Part shown: piece after piece, positions 9,533-18,646 of the stretch
Layout of the letters: each line of letters opens with the position of its first letter
How positions within the stretch are numbered: the stretch's first letter is position 1
Origin: Williamsia sp. DF01-3
GTDB lineage: Bacteria; Actinomycetota; Actinomycetes; Mycobacteriales; Mycobacteriaceae
DNA: 64,000 nucleotides
NCBI RefSeq assembly: GCF_023051145.1
Contig: NZ_JALKFS010000005.1
Span: forward strand, 3,861,733-3,925,732
Reading direction: 5' to 3'
Program-made: the position numbers and the translations under genes
Notes under the pieces: generated by a model
The model's input: the letters and a program-made list of their open reading frames with translations, nothing else
Databases searched by the model: none
What the model was told of the DNA's origin: nothing

Positions 9533-10195
9533 TCAGCAGGTTGCCAGGGCCTTTCGGAGCACGGGATACGACGCGCGGTCGAGATACAGCCCGTACGCTC
9601 GCACCACCCTGACGAACTGGGTTGCGTACTGACAGTGGAACGCCGTGTTGGCAGGCATCCACCGCGAGGGCTGCTTGTCGCTCTTGTCCTGGTTCGCTTC
9701 CCCGTCGACCGCCACCAGGTTCGCCGGATCGTTCGCAAACCGTTGTCTCACAACGGCATCCCAGCGGCGCGCACCCATCGACCAGGCGTAGGCCAACGGC
9801 ACGATGTGGTCGATCTGCACCTTGGCACCGGACCCTTTCCCCCGTCGGAAGACAATCCAGCGCCCGCTGTACGGGCTCTGCAGTTCACCGGAGGCCACTG
9901 CTCGTGGACAACTGTCGATGGCGGCGAACACCTTGTCGCGCAGGTCCCGATCGAGGATGTCGTTGCGGGTGTCGCATCCGTTGCCGGCTCCGCGCGCATC
10001 GGTACCGTCGGTCCACGCCTCGCCGAAGGAGCTGCGTTCGTAGTCGGTCGATTTCGGGCGCTCCGCGAGTGCCGGGATCAACGCCAAGTCGGCCAGAACC
10101 GCTCGGGCATCGGTGGATGCGATGTGCGGATCCACACCGGTGAGCCCGTCGCTCGCCGCGAACACCGCCGCCATCGCGAAGGCGAACAGCGCCAC
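9533..10195 (-). CDS. Exported HNH/DUF1524-type nuclease; 5' end probably extends to 10227
   Basis: The body of the protein has IDHIVPLAYAW, the DHxxP motif of HNH nucleases, followed by FANDPANLVAVDG and a C-terminal ALATC. This is the GmrSD/DUF1524-like type seen in exported actinobacterial nucleases. The in-frame GTG at 10195 leaves a hydrophobic start without basic residues. If one C is added to the CCC run at 10207-10209, the frame opens back to a GTG at 10227 that overlaps the recG stop as GTGA. It then gives an N-terminus with KWW before the hydrophobic stretch, a normal signal or anchor. Mycobacteria carry a comparable exported gene beside recG (Rv2972c). Confidence 0.75.
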   Translation of the reverse strand: MALFAFAMAAVFAASDGLTGVDPHIASTDARAVLADLALIPALAERPKSTDYERSSFGEAWTDGTDARGAGNGCDTRNDILDRDLRDKVFAAIDSCPRAVASGELQSPYSGRWIVFRRGKGSGAKVQIDHIVPLAYAWSMGARRWDAVVRQRFANDPANLVAVDGEANQDKSDKQPSRWMPANTAFHCQYATQFVRVVRAYGLYLDRASYPVLRKALATC

Positions 10196-10223
10196 CCACC
10201 ATTTCAGGGCAACGGTACCGCCG

Positions 10224-12527
10224 TCACGACTTGTCCAGATAGGCCAATCGGACGGGCCCGAGGATCGAGTCGACGAGACCCGCCATCGGCTTGTGTTCGA
10301 CGAGCGTGAGGTCGCGGCCCACCACTTCGTCGGCCAGCGCGCGGGTGTCCTCGATGAGGTCGCCGTCGGTGAGGAGAGAGAGGAACTTGAGCGACGACGT
10401 CTGCCCCGATTGGAGGGAGCCAAGCAGATCACCTTCCCTCCGCTGCGCCAGGTCGACGATCGACAACGCGAATCCGTCATTGGACTCCGCGACAGCCCGT
10501 AGCCGTTCCATCGCCGGCGACATCTCCGACGCACCGGTGACCAGAAGACACAATCCGGGCAGACCACCGCGGCCGACGCGGCCCCGCAACTGGTGCAGTT
10601 GACTGACCCCGAAACGCTCGGCGTCCACGATCACCATGGTGGTCGCATTGGGCACGTCCACTCCCACCTCGATCACCGTTGTCGACACCAAGATGTCGAT
10701 GTCCCCTGCGGTGAAGTCGGCCATCAGCAGGGCCTTCTCGTCTGCGGGTAGTCGACCGTGCAGGAGGCCGAGGCGATGAACACCCAACGGCCCTTCGCTC
10801 AGCGTTGTGAACATGTCCACCGCGGACGTGGCCGGTTCGGCTGCGGCTTCGGCGCCTTTGCGCTCCGACTTCTGCCCGGCCGCAGTCCCGTCGTCGCCGA
10901 TCCGGGCGCACACCACGTACACCTGTCGACCGGCCTCGACCTCCTCGTTCACCCGCTCCCAGACGCGCTGGACCCATTTCGGGTTCCCACGCGGGACCAC
11001 ACTCGTGGTGATGGGTTGACGACCCCGCGGCAGCTCTCGGAGCGTGGAGGTCTCGAGGTCTCCGAACACAGTCATGGCCACAGTGCGCGGGATGGGCGTC
11101 GCGGTCATCACCAGCAGATGCGGGACGATTCCGTCGCGTCCACGGGACCGCAACGTATCGCGTTGTTCCACACCGAATCTGTGCTGCTCGTCGACCACGA
11201 CAAAACCGAGGTTGAAGAAGTCGACGTGTTCCTGGAGGAGCGCGTGGGTGCCGATCAAGATGCCCACCTGGCCGGTGACGGTTTCCAGAAGCGCCGTGCG
11301 TTTGGCCGCCGTCTTCATGGATCCGGTGATCAGCGCGATCCGGGTGGCTCCCTCCTCACCATCGAGCTCACCTTCGCGCGCGAGTCCTCCGAGCATCGCC
11401 TCGAGCGTCCGGAGATGCTGGGCGGCAAGGACTTCCGTCGGAGCCAGCAGCGCGCACTGGTAGCCGTTGTCGATCACCCTCAGCATCACCAGCAGCGCCA
11501 CCAGGGTTTTGCCCGACCCGACCTCTCCCTGAAGCAGCCTGCTCATCGGCGCGACGCTGGACTGATCGGCCGCGGTGATCGGGGCCGCGAGGTCGGCGCT
11601 GATCTCGTCGATCACGGCCGCCTGACCTTCGGTCAGAGTGAAGGGCAGCCGCGCGATCATCTTGTCCTCGAGGCCACCGGGTACGTGCCGACAGACAGGG
11701 CCGGCCGCACCGCGGTCGACATGGCGTCGCTGCGCCAATGCCAATTGCAACGCGAGCGCCTCGTCGAACTTGAGTCGGGCACGCGCCTGGTCGATGTCGT
11801 TCTGCCCCTCGGGCACGTGAATCTTGCGAAGCGCCTCGTCGGCACCGATCAACCCGCGGGCGAGCCGCTCGGTTTCGGGCAACGGGTCGTCGATCGGATC
11901 GAGTTGGCCGAGAACGGCGCGCACGCACTGCCAGATGGTCCACGCCTGCAACTTGGCCGTGCCCCGGTACACGGGGATCACATCGCGCAGGAACTCGGAG
12001 AAATCGATCGACCCATCTTTTTCTCCGCCGCCGTCTCCTGCGTCCACCGCAAGCGCTTTGGCGATCCCCGCCATCACCGCCGACCCCACCGCATCGTCGG
12101 CCTCGATCGAGGTGCCGTCCTCTGGCAGCAGCAGCCAGTTCGGGTGTGTGAGCTGTAGTTCGTTGCGAAAGTACTTGACCTCGCCGGCCATCATCACCCG
12201 TGTCCCCTTGGGGAGCTTCGCGGCGATCCACGGCGAGTTGAAGAACGTGACGGCGATCCGGACGTTCCCGTCGAAGACGACGAGTTTGACCATCTTCCGG
12301 CGGGAATTGCGGATCGGGATCGTCTTGTTCTCCTCGACCCGGGCCACCACGGTGAGGCGCTCACCGGGTTCGGGTTTGCGTTCGCCCGAGAGATCACCTT
12401 GTTTGACGTAGCGGTCGGGAACGTAGCGTAGGAGCTCACCGACGGTCTGCACCTTGATCTGTTCCTCGAGCATGTCGGCGGCTTTGGCGCCGAGCACCGT
12501 TTCGAGCGAGTCGGACAGCGAAACCAC
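10224..12527 (-). CDS. recG: ATP-dependent DNA helicase RecG
   Basis: 767 residues. The N-terminal wedge/OB-fold domain spans roughly 55-170. The helicase core has Walker A GEVGSGKT (334-341), DEQH box VVDEQHRFG (from 444), motif III MTATPIPRT and motif VI QLRGRVGRGG. RecG remodels stalled replication forks and Holliday junctions. An Ala/Gly-rich insert at about 160-175 and another in the second RecA lobe (about 555-575) are typical of actinobacterial versions. It lies 13 bases after the DAK-domain gene and probably shares its transcript. Confidence 0.95.
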   Translation of the reverse strand: MVSLSDSLETVLGAKAADMLEEQIKVQTVGELLRYVPDRYVKQGDLSGERKPEPGERLTVVARVEENKTIPIRNSRRKMVKLVVFDGNVRIAVTFFNSPWIAAKLPKGTRVMMAGEVKYFRNELQLTHPNWLLLPEDGTSIEADDAVGSAVMAGIAKALAVDAGDGGGEKDGSIDFSEFLRDVIPVYRGTAKLQAWTIWQCVRAVLGQLDPIDDPLPETERLARGLIGADEALRKIHVPEGQNDIDQARARLKFDEALALQLALAQRRHVDRGAAGPVCRHVPGGLEDKMIARLPFTLTEGQAAVIDEISADLAAPITAADQSSVAPMSRLLQGEVGSGKTLVALLVMLRVIDNGYQCALLAPTEVLAAQHLRTLEAMLGGLAREGELDGEEGATRIALITGSMKTAAKRTALLETVTGQVGILIGTHALLQEHVDFFNLGFVVVDEQHRFGVEQRDTLRSRGRDGIVPHLLVMTATPIPRTVAMTVFGDLETSTLRELPRGRQPITTSVVPRGNPKWVQRVWERVNEEVEAGRQVYVVCARIGDDGTAAGQKSERKGAEAAAEPATSAVDMFTTLSEGPLGVHRLGLLHGRLPADEKALLMADFTAGDIDILVSTTVIEVGVDVPNATTMVIVDAERFGVSQLHQLRGRVGRGGLPGLCLLVTGASEMSPAMERLRAVAESNDGFALSIVDLAQRREGDLLGSLQSGQTSSLKFLSLLTDGDLIEDTRALADEVVGRDLTLVEHKPMAGLVDSILGPVRLAYLDKS

Positions 12528-12540
12528 TAGCGTGCCATGC

Positions 12541-14220
12541 CTATTCGACTCCGACCTGCAAGAGCTCGCCGACCTGGCCGCCGGGATAGCTGACGAACTC
12601 GACCCCGGGGTGGTTGGTGTTCACGTGGTGCTCGAGATGCTCCAGAACCCCTGGATCGAGGTTGCGGCCCGCCAGCACGCTGACCATCTCGCCACCTGTG
12701 CTGAGCAGCAGATCGATCAGACCTGTCGCAGCGCCGAGGATCTCCCTGTCGATCACCAGGACTCCGTCGCCGATGAGTCCGAGATGGTCACCCGGCCGAC
12801 AGGTTCCGGCAAAGGTCAGGGCCGTCTCGGTGGCCACCACCACCGCGCCGAAACGCGTTGCGGCGGCTGCTTCTGCCATCGCGTAGGCATCGTCGTCGGC
12901 CAGTTCGGTCGGGTCGTGGACTGCCATCGCCGACAAACTCTGCACCATCGACCCGCCCGGGAGGATGACCACCGAGCGATCCCGCGAGCGGGCAGCGGCA
13001 GCGACGGCGACGAGTTCCTGGGCCGGCAATGCCCCATTGCCCATCAACACCACATGTGCGCTGTCGACCTCGATGATCGCCTTGGCCAACGCGTCCGCAT
13101 CCAGTTCACCGGCACCGTCGGTGTCGGCCCGGACCACCACGGCCCCCTCCTGCTCGAACAACTCGGCAGCCTCGTCGCCGGTGACGACGGCAACGACCGC
13201 GCGTTTGCGTTTGGGAAGGTGTCCGGAGTCGTCGTCCTGGCCTCGATGGGCATCGAGCAGAAAGCAGCTGATCCGGATGTCGGAGACCCTTCCCAGGGCC
13301 AGCCCCGCCTCGATCGCCGCACCCGGTTCGCAGGTGTGCACGTGAATCGAGAATCGTTCACCTGCTTCGTCATCGGCGCTGTCGCCGACGATCACCACCG
13401 CATCACCGAGACCGTCCAGATCGCGCCGCAACGTCGAGATCTGCTCTGCGGCAGCGCCTTCGAGGAGGTACATCACCTCGAAGTCCATCTCATCGTCGCT
13501 CTCGCACGTCTCGCCGATCTGGTGTCCGATGCGGTCACCGCCACCGGCAAGCGCGCCCTGATAACGACGGCGGCGTGCAGATACACCGGTGAGTACCTTG
13601 ACCAGTTCGTCGAAGATCACGAGCAGACCGCGTCCACCGGCGTCGACCACCCCGGCCTGAGCCAGCACGTCGAGTTGGCCGGTGGTGAGGTCGAGATCCT
13701 CGGCGCACCCGTCGGCGATCGCCCTGGCGAGGTCGGCAGGCGTCGCCTCGATGTGCTCGGCGGCATTGTGCGCCGCGCGCCGCAGCAACGTGAGGACGGT
13801 GCCTTCACGCGGCTGGCTCACCGCGCGCGTGGCGGCCAACGATCCGAGACGCAGGCCGGCGACCCACAACTCATTGAAGGACACACGGCCACCGATGGAG
13901 TTGACCTCGGCAGCGTCGGCCAGTCCGACGAGGACCTGCGAGAGAATGATGCCCGAGTTACCCCGCGCCTTGCCCACGGCACCATCAGCCATCGCCCTGG
14001 CGACCGTCGCCGTATCGGCGTCGGCCTGTACCTCACCCACTGCGTCGGCTGCCGCCATCATCGTGTGCAGCATGTTGCTGCCGGTATCCGAATCCGGGAT
14101 GGGGAAGACGTTGAGGTCGTTGATCTCGGCGCGGACGGCGCCGAGACCTACCACCGCACCCTCGATCCAGTCGCGCAACAACCCGGGATCCATGGCGGGT
14201 ACACCAACCTGCTCCGGCAT
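12541..14220 (-). CDS. DAK (DhaL) domain kinase, FakA-like
   Basis: 559 residues from the ATG at 14220; a start at 14238 is also possible. The N-terminal DhaL domain has the Mg-ADP motif LNVFPIPDSDTGSNM, where most relatives have DGDTGTN, so the metal-binding Asp residues are kept. GNSGIILSQ and DAGGRGLL also match. The C-terminal half resembles the fatty-acid kinase partner domain. FakA phosphorylates FakB-bound fatty acids; the DegV protein at 663-1511 could be its partner. In mycobacteria the equivalent gene also precedes recG and faces rpmB. Confidence 0.83.
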   Translation of the reverse strand: MPEQVGVPAMDPGLLRDWIEGAVVGLGAVRAEINDLNVFPIPDSDTGSNMLHTMMAAADAVGEVQADADTATVARAMADGAVGKARGNSGIILSQVLVGLADAAEVNSIGGRVSFNELWVAGLRLGSLAATRAVSQPREGTVLTLLRRAAHNAAEHIEATPADLARAIADGCAEDLDLTTGQLDVLAQAGVVDAGGRGLLVIFDELVKVLTGVSARRRRYQGALAGGGDRIGHQIGETCESDDEMDFEVMYLLEGAAAEQISTLRRDLDGLGDAVVIVGDSADDEAGERFSIHVHTCEPGAAIEAGLALGRVSDIRISCFLLDAHRGQDDDSGHLPKRKRAVVAVVTGDEAAELFEQEGAVVVRADTDGAGELDADALAKAIIEVDSAHVVLMGNGALPAQELVAVAAAARSRDRSVVILPGGSMVQSLSAMAVHDPTELADDDAYAMAEAAAATRFGAVVVATETALTFAGTCRPGDHLGLIGDGVLVIDREILGAATGLIDLLLSTGGEMVSVLAGRNLDPGVLEHLEHHVNTNHPGVEFVSYPGGQVGELLQVGVE

Positions 14221-14317
14221 GTCCGCACCTCCCCTCATGTGGTCTGTTCCACAGACTAATCTGAGGGGACGACCAACCGGACCCGGCCGTATCAGCGGGA
14301 CGCGAACGTGACGCTAT

Positions 14318-14347
14318 TTGGATCGCGGCGCACCGAGCCGCTATCCT
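14318..14347 (+). promoter_or_regulatory. Candidate rpmB promoter
   Basis: TTGGAT at 14318-14323 and TATCCT at 14342-14347 are separated by 18 bases, a good match to the vegetative sigma-A pattern. They lie about 80 bases before the rpmB start, in the divergent gap to the DAK-domain gene. Confidence 0.5.
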
Positions 14348-14429
14348 TGCAGGGTTGCCTATCGGACGCCCGGCGTCACGCCGAACACCGAGGGCCATGA
14401 CCACCAGTTTCTCACTAAGGAGTTCGACG

Positions 14430-14621
14430 ATGGCTGCCGTCTGCGACGTATGCGCCAAGGGCCCCGGCTTCGGTAAGTCGGTCTCTCACTCACACCGGCG
14501 TACCAACCGGCGCTGGAACCCGAACATCCAGACCGTTCGGGCCCAGATCGCTCCCGGAAACCGCAAGCGCCTGAATGTTTGCACCTCATGCCTGAAGGCC
14601 GGCAAGGTCGTCCGGGGCTGA
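14430..14621 (+). CDS. rpmB: 50S ribosomal protein L28
   Basis: 63 residues from the ATG at 14430, preceded by AAGGAG at good spacing. The L28 core is obvious ([19 protein letters not shown], and [13 protein letters not shown] at the end). It has both cysteine pairs, CDVC near the N-terminus and CTSC near the C-terminus, so it is the zinc-binding (C+) form. Longer in-frame starts upstream are not supported. The next gene starts 4 bases after its stop. Confidence 0.96.
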   Translation: MAAVCDVCAKGPGFGKSVSHSHRRTNRRWNPNIQTVRAQIAPGNRKRLNVCTSCLKAGKVVRG

Positions 14622-14625
14622 CCCC

Positions 14626-15446
14626 GTGACCGACACACGGCCGGGATCGACCGTCGAGTCCGATTCCGTCCAGCTCAGCGACGATGGCGTTCTGCGGATC
14701 GCCGTCGCCTCTGACAAAGCGGGCAACTCTCTGGACCGCGGTTATTTCAACCGCGGCACCGAGGTCTTGCTCCAGGTGGCGCGCGGCGAGATCAAAGCCG
14801 GTGCCATTCTTCTGATCGGTACCGGCGCCAACTTCTGCGCAGGCGGCAACGTTCGCGATTTCGCGGCTGCCGACGACCGACCCGATTTCCTCGGCGGTCT
14901 CGCCGGTGACTTCCACCACTTCATCCGAGCTCTCGTCGGAGCCGATCTCCCGATCGTCGCAGCGGTGCACGGTTGGGCCGCCGGCGCGGGGATGAGTTTG
15001 GTGACGCACAGCGATGTCGCCATCGGTGGCACATCCACCAAGATGCGTCCGGCCTACATCGGGATCGGCCTCAGCCCGGACGGCGGCCTCACGTGGTCGC
15101 TCCCCGGGTTGTCGGAGCCGCCCGTGCCCGCGACATCATCTTGACCAACCGGATCGTGGACGCGGCCGGTGCACTCGAACTCGGTTTGCTCTCACGCATC
15201 GTCGAGGACGACGAGGTTCTGGCGACCGCAGAAGCCGCAGCATCCGCGATCGCGGCCGGTCCGTGGCGAGCGTTGTCCGCCACCCGGGCACTTCTCACGA
15301 ACTCCCCGACATCCACGCTGAGCGATCAGCTCGATGCCGAGGCCGCATCTATATCGGCACTGTCCGGCCAGCCCGACGGAGTCGAAGGCGTCGACGCGTT
15401 CGTCGGCAAACGCAAGCCGGACTTCTCCTCCATCAACGGCAAGTAG
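14626..15446 (+). CDS. Enoyl-CoA hydratase/isomerase family protein, frameshifted
   Basis: The first 160 residues, from a GTG 4 bases after rpmB, form a normal crotonase N-terminal half: NFCAGGNVRDF at about 69-79, and HGWAAGAGMSLV, which has Met-Ser where many hydratases have Glu. The frame then breaks in the CCCC run at 15102-15105. With one more C the protein continues SLPRVVGAARARDIILTNR and ends at 15446, 273 residues in total, a normal length. Unrepaired, the first frame stops at 15144. The function could be hydratase or isomerase. The loss looks like a base-calling error in a homopolymer, but a true pseudogene cannot be excluded. Confidence 0.8.
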
Positions 15447-15479
15447 TCGGCGGTACCGGACTTGCTGTGACGGCGCCGT

Positions 15480-16160
15480 TCACGGCAGGCGCCAGTCCAC
15501 CTCATCGGCACCCTGCTCGGCGAGAGCTGCATTGGCACGCGAGAACGGCTTCGACCCGAAGAATCCGCGACTTGCCGACAGCGGCGACGGATGGGGAGAC
15601 GTGATCGTCGCGACCCCGGGCAACCAGGGCGCAAGTGATGCGGCATCTTTCCCCCACAGAATCGCCACCAACGGCCGATCTCGGGCCGCCAAGGCCTTGA
15701 TGGCACACTCGGTCACTGCCTCCCACCCCTTGCCGCGATGACTCGCCGGGGTTCCGGGCGCGACCGTGAGAACTCGATTGAGCAGCAGTACCCCTTGATC
15801 CGCCCAGGGCGTCAGGTCCCCGTTCGACGGTCGCGGAAGTCCGAGATCAGAACTGTACTCGGTGAAGATGTTCCCCAGACTGCGTGGAACCGGTCTCACC
15901 TCTGGTGCCACCGAAAAGCTCAGTCCCACAGCATGTCCGGGCGTCGGATACGGATCTTGGCCCACCACGAGAACTCTCACCTCGTCGAAGGGACGGGTGA
16001 ACGCGCGCAAGACGTTGGGCCCCGACGGCAGATACGTTCGCCCTGCGGCCAACTCGGCACGCAGGAACTCTCCCATCCGCGCGACATCGTCGGCCACCGG
16101 TTCGAGGGCTTGTGCCCAGCCCGCGTCCACGAGTTCGGACAGTGGTCGCCCGTCGGACAT
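15480..16160 (-). CDS. ung: Uracil-DNA glycosylase
   Basis: 226 residues from the ATG at 16160, which has GAGGAG just upstream. The longer open frame upstream is a shadow of the carbonic-anhydrase gene. The catalytic water-activating motif [11 protein letters not shown] is at 67-77 (D69), WGKDAA is in the middle, and the DNA-intercalation loop [11 protein letters not shown] is at about 190-200 (H190). It removes uracil from DNA in base-excision repair. The position between thiL and recG regions matches mycobacteria. Confidence 0.95.
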   Translation of the reverse strand: MSDGRPLSELVDAGWAQALEPVADDVARMGEFLRAELAAGRTYLPSGPNVLRAFTRPFDEVRVLVVGQDPYPTPGHAVGLSFSVAPEVRPVPRSLGNIFTEYSSDLGLPRPSNGDLTPWADQGVLLLNRVLTVAPGTPASHRGKGWEAVTECAIKALAARDRPLVAILWGKDAASLAPWLPGVATITSPHPSPLSASRGFFGSKPFSRANAALAEQGADEVDWRLP

Positions 16161-16192
16161 ATCGCTCCTCACCTTGGGAAAGTGCCGATCAC

Positions 16193-16723
16193 CTAGTCGA
16201 GCCGCCTCAGGGCGGTTCGATAGTAGGTGGCATTGTTGGCATACAGATCGACGTTCAGGTCGATGTGACCTTCCGGAACCTGGTAGCCCTGCCGTATTTT
16301 CGCCGGAACACCGAGCGCCATCGAACGGTCGGGTACCTCGAACTTGAACGGCACCACCGCCCCGGCACCGACAATGGAGCCAGCTCCGATCCGAGACCCG
16401 TTGAGTACCACCGACCCTGAGGCGATCAGGCAGTTGTCGCCGATCACGGCGCCCTCGATGTGCGCGTTGTGCCCGATGGTGCACCGCGCCCCGATCACCG
16501 TCGCGTCCACGAGTGTGCAGTGGATGACGGTGCCGTCCTGGATGTTTGTCCGCTCGCCGACGGTGATGGTTCCGTAGTCGCCCCGAAGCACGGCGCCGGG
16601 CCATACCGAGACCCCCGCCTCGAGCGTGACGGCTCCGATCACCACCGCGTCGGGATGGATGTAGACCCCTTCGCCCAGTTGCGGTTCTCGGTCATCGAGT
16701 GCGTAGATCGCCATGGCAGTCAC
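16193..16723 (-). CDS. Gamma-class carbonic anhydrase-like hexapeptide-repeat protein
   Basis: 176 residues of left-handed beta-helix with hexapeptide repeats and a C-terminal helix. The gamma-CA signature [10 protein letters not shown] is at about 40-49. Candidate zinc ligands are H68 (TVIHCT) and H85/H88 (GHNAHIEG). In the archetype the last two His are five residues apart, and that place here is Glu, so whether it hydrates CO2 is unclear. It starts a minus-strand pair with ung, 32 bases apart. Confidence 0.85.
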   Translation of the reverse strand: MTAMAIYALDDREPQLGEGVYIHPDAVVIGAVTLEAGVSVWPGAVLRGDYGTITVGERTNIQDGTVIHCTLVDATVIGARCTIGHNAHIEGAVIGDNCLIASGSVVLNGSRIGAGSIVGAGAVVPFKFEVPDRSMALGVPAKIRQGYQVPEGHIDLNVDLYANNATYYRTALRRLD

Positions 16724-16758
16724 AGTATCGCGGGCGCACCGGCGGTCGAGCGCAGCGG

Positions 16759-17667
16759 TCAGAATGTCCGCCAGCCATCACCCAGGTCGGACACATCCAA
16801 GCCCGACACCACCACGGAAGGACCGCTGTCAGCGGCATGCACCGAACCGATAGCGGTCCACCCTGTCGGAAGCTCACCGGGCGCGAAAGCAGCCAGGAGT
16901 TCATGGTCTTCTCCACCGGCCACGGCCCAGCGGACCGGGTCGACACCCAGCTCGGCTGCTGCTGCGGCCAGGTCGGGGGGCAGCGGAATGGCAGCGGGGT
17001 CCACCCGAAGCGACAGACCCGACATCCTTGCCATCGTTCGCAGTTCACTCGACAAGCCGTCCGAGATGTCGGTCATCGCGTGCACGCCCGACTCCGCCGC
17101 GGCCAGGGCCAGCTGTAGGTGCGGCTTCGGAACGCAGTGCGCGGCAACTAGATCGGCGAAGCCATCGACGCCTGCCAGCAGGAGAGCAAGGCCCGCGGCG
17201 GATCCACCGAGCGGGCCCGATACGGCGAGAACGTCGCCGGCTACCGGTGTGGAGAGTCGAACCGGTGCGCGGTCGTCCATCGCACCGACCGCCGTCACCG
17301 CGATCACCAGTTGATCGCCGGCGGTGAGATCGCCACCGACGACCTGCGCCCCGTACCGCGCTGCGGCCTCACGCATTCCGTCACGGACACCGACCAGTGT
17401 TGTCGTGGGGGTTCGATCCGGGCACGTCAGCGACACCACAAAACCGGTGACCCTGGCGCCCATCGACATCACGTCGGCTGCATTGGCCACCACCGCTTTG
17501 GCGCCCACCTGACGTGGCGTGCTCCAGTCGAGTCGGAAGTGCTGTCCGTCGACGAGTGCATCGGTGGTCACCACCACCGGTCCGCTGCCGACGAGCACCG
17601 CGGCGTCATCACCCGGGCCCACGATCACCCCATCTGCAGGAGCGGAGTCGTCTCGTGCGGTGAACAA
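16759..17667 (-). CDS. thiL: Thiamine-monophosphate kinase; N-terminus extends upstream
   Basis: ThiL phosphorylates thiamine monophosphate to the cofactor. VGPGDDAAVL (ATP/Mg loop), TTDALVDGQHF, HFRLDWSTP, VVGGDLT and TDISDGLSSEL all match. The first canonical start in frame is a TTG at 17667. However, the in-frame sequence upstream, as far as a CTG at 17724, encodes RTVGDVGEHELIALF, the normal N-terminal helix of ThiL. The true protein is therefore about 19 residues longer and either uses a rare start or has a sequence error at its 5' end. Confidence 0.88.
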   Translation of the reverse strand: MFTARDDSAPADGVIVGPGDDAAVLVGSGPVVVTTDALVDGQHFRLDWSTPRQVGAKAVVANAADVMSMGARVTGFVVSLTCPDRTPTTTLVGVRDGMREAAARYGAQVVGGDLTAGDQLVIAVTAVGAMDDRAPVRLSTPVAGDVLAVSGPLGGSAAGLALLLAGVDGFADLVAAHCVPKPHLQLALAAAESGVHAMTDISDGLSSELRTMARMSGLSLRVDPAAIPLPPDLAAAAAELGVDPVRWAVAGGEDHELLAAFAPGELPTGWTAIGSVHAADSGPSVVVSGLDVSDLGDGWRTF

Positions 17668-17854
17668 CGCGATCAGCTCGTGCTCACCGACGTCGCCGAC
17701 CGTGCGGACGGGATCGCTGGACAGGTTCCCTCACCGCCCCTCTGTTCGTCTCGAGTCTGTTGATTGGCCTCTGAGCACCGTTGTCGGTGAGAATATGTGC
17801 CAGTGTATTTGGGTCAGCCACCGGTTGATCGCAGTCGCCAGCGAAAGGAACGCC

Positions 17855-18103
17855 GTGGTTCAGGCATACATACTGATCCAGACCGAGGTCGGAAAGGCCG
17901 CCGTGGCAGCGGCCACCATCTCGGAGATCGACGGCGTCGCCTCGTCGGAGGAGGTCAGCGGCCCTTACGACGTCATCGTGCGCGTGGATGCGACCGACGG
18001 GACGCACCTCACCGAGGCGGTCGTACCGAAGATCCAGCAGGTCGAAGGGATCACCCGGACGTTGACCTGCCCGGTGGTGACCGGTACGCCGAGGCAGGGG
18101 TGA
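17855..18103 (+). CDS. Lrp/AsnC ligand-binding (RAM) domain protein
   Basis: 82 residues from a GTG at 17855 with GAAAGGA just upstream. The whole protein is a single effector-binding domain (VQAYILIQTEVGKA, GVASSEEVSGPYDVIVRVDA) with no DNA-binding helix-turn-helix. Stand-alone domains of this kind are common in Actinobacteria and may bind amino acids or partner with full-length Lrp proteins. The stop overlaps the next start as GTGA. Confidence 0.88.
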   Translation: MVQAYILIQTEVGKAAVAAATISEIDGVASSEEVSGPYDVIVRVDATDGTHLTEAVVPKIQQVEGITRTLTCPVVTGTPRQG

Positions 18104-18636
18104 GCGACTCGTCGACGCGCCGGCTCAGTCCGGCCGTGATCGCCAGCATCGTAGCGATCCCGGTCATGGTGATCGTGGGGTTCATCACCTATGCGGTGGT
18201 CGGCACAGACGGCGCAACCTCTGACGACACCCCGCTGAAGACGATGGCAGCGCCCGAACGGGACTCTCCGGAGTGCGCGAAACTCATTGCCGCCCTTCCC
18301 GAGAGTTTTGATGGGTTCGGCAAGCGAGAGACCGCTGCGGACGGCCTGGTCACCTGGGCACCAGGCGACCAGGTGGCCGGACCCGTCCAGGTGCGTTGCG
18401 GAGTCGATCGGCCCGAATCACTCTCGCCGACCTCTGGTTTGCAGGTCGTCGATCCGGTGCAGTGGTTCTCGGTGTCGGCGACAACCGAGGCCAAGGGCTT
18501 CCTCTGGTACGCCGTCGACCATCGGCCCTATGTCGCCATCTGGCTACCCGAGAACGTCGGAAATGGCCCTATTCAACAGGTTTCGCAACTGATCGACCAG
18601 AACCTCACAAGCGCACCCATCGATCTGGGCGGCTGA
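18100..18636 (+). CDS. DUF3515 family membrane-anchored protein
   Basis: 178 residues. After RRLSP a hydrophobic stretch (about 10-32) forms an N-terminal anchor. The extracytoplasmic part has paired cysteines (SPECAKL and VRCGV) and the W-rich segment QWFSVSATTEAKGFLWY typical of DUF3515. The GTG start overlaps the Lrp-domain stop as GTGA. Mycobacteria have a homologue (Rv2980) in the same place next to gpsA. Function unknown. Confidence 0.82.
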   Translation: MSDSSTRRLSPAVIASIVAIPVMVIVGFITYAVVGTDGATSDDTPLKTMAAPERDSPECAKLIAALPESFDGFGKRETAADGLVTWAPGDQVAGPVQVRCGVDRPESLSPTSGLQVVDPVQWFSVSATTEAKGFLWYAVDHRPYVAIWLPENVGNGPIQQVSQLIDQNLTSAPIDLGG

Positions 18637-18646
18637 GGACGTCACG

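Noticed and set aside
10758-12158. Long plus-strand open frame of 466 codons opposite recG
   Set aside because: It mirrors recG, has His/Arg/Gln-rich composition and no family motif, and lacks a ribosome-binding site. High-GC DNA gives such antisense frames routinely.
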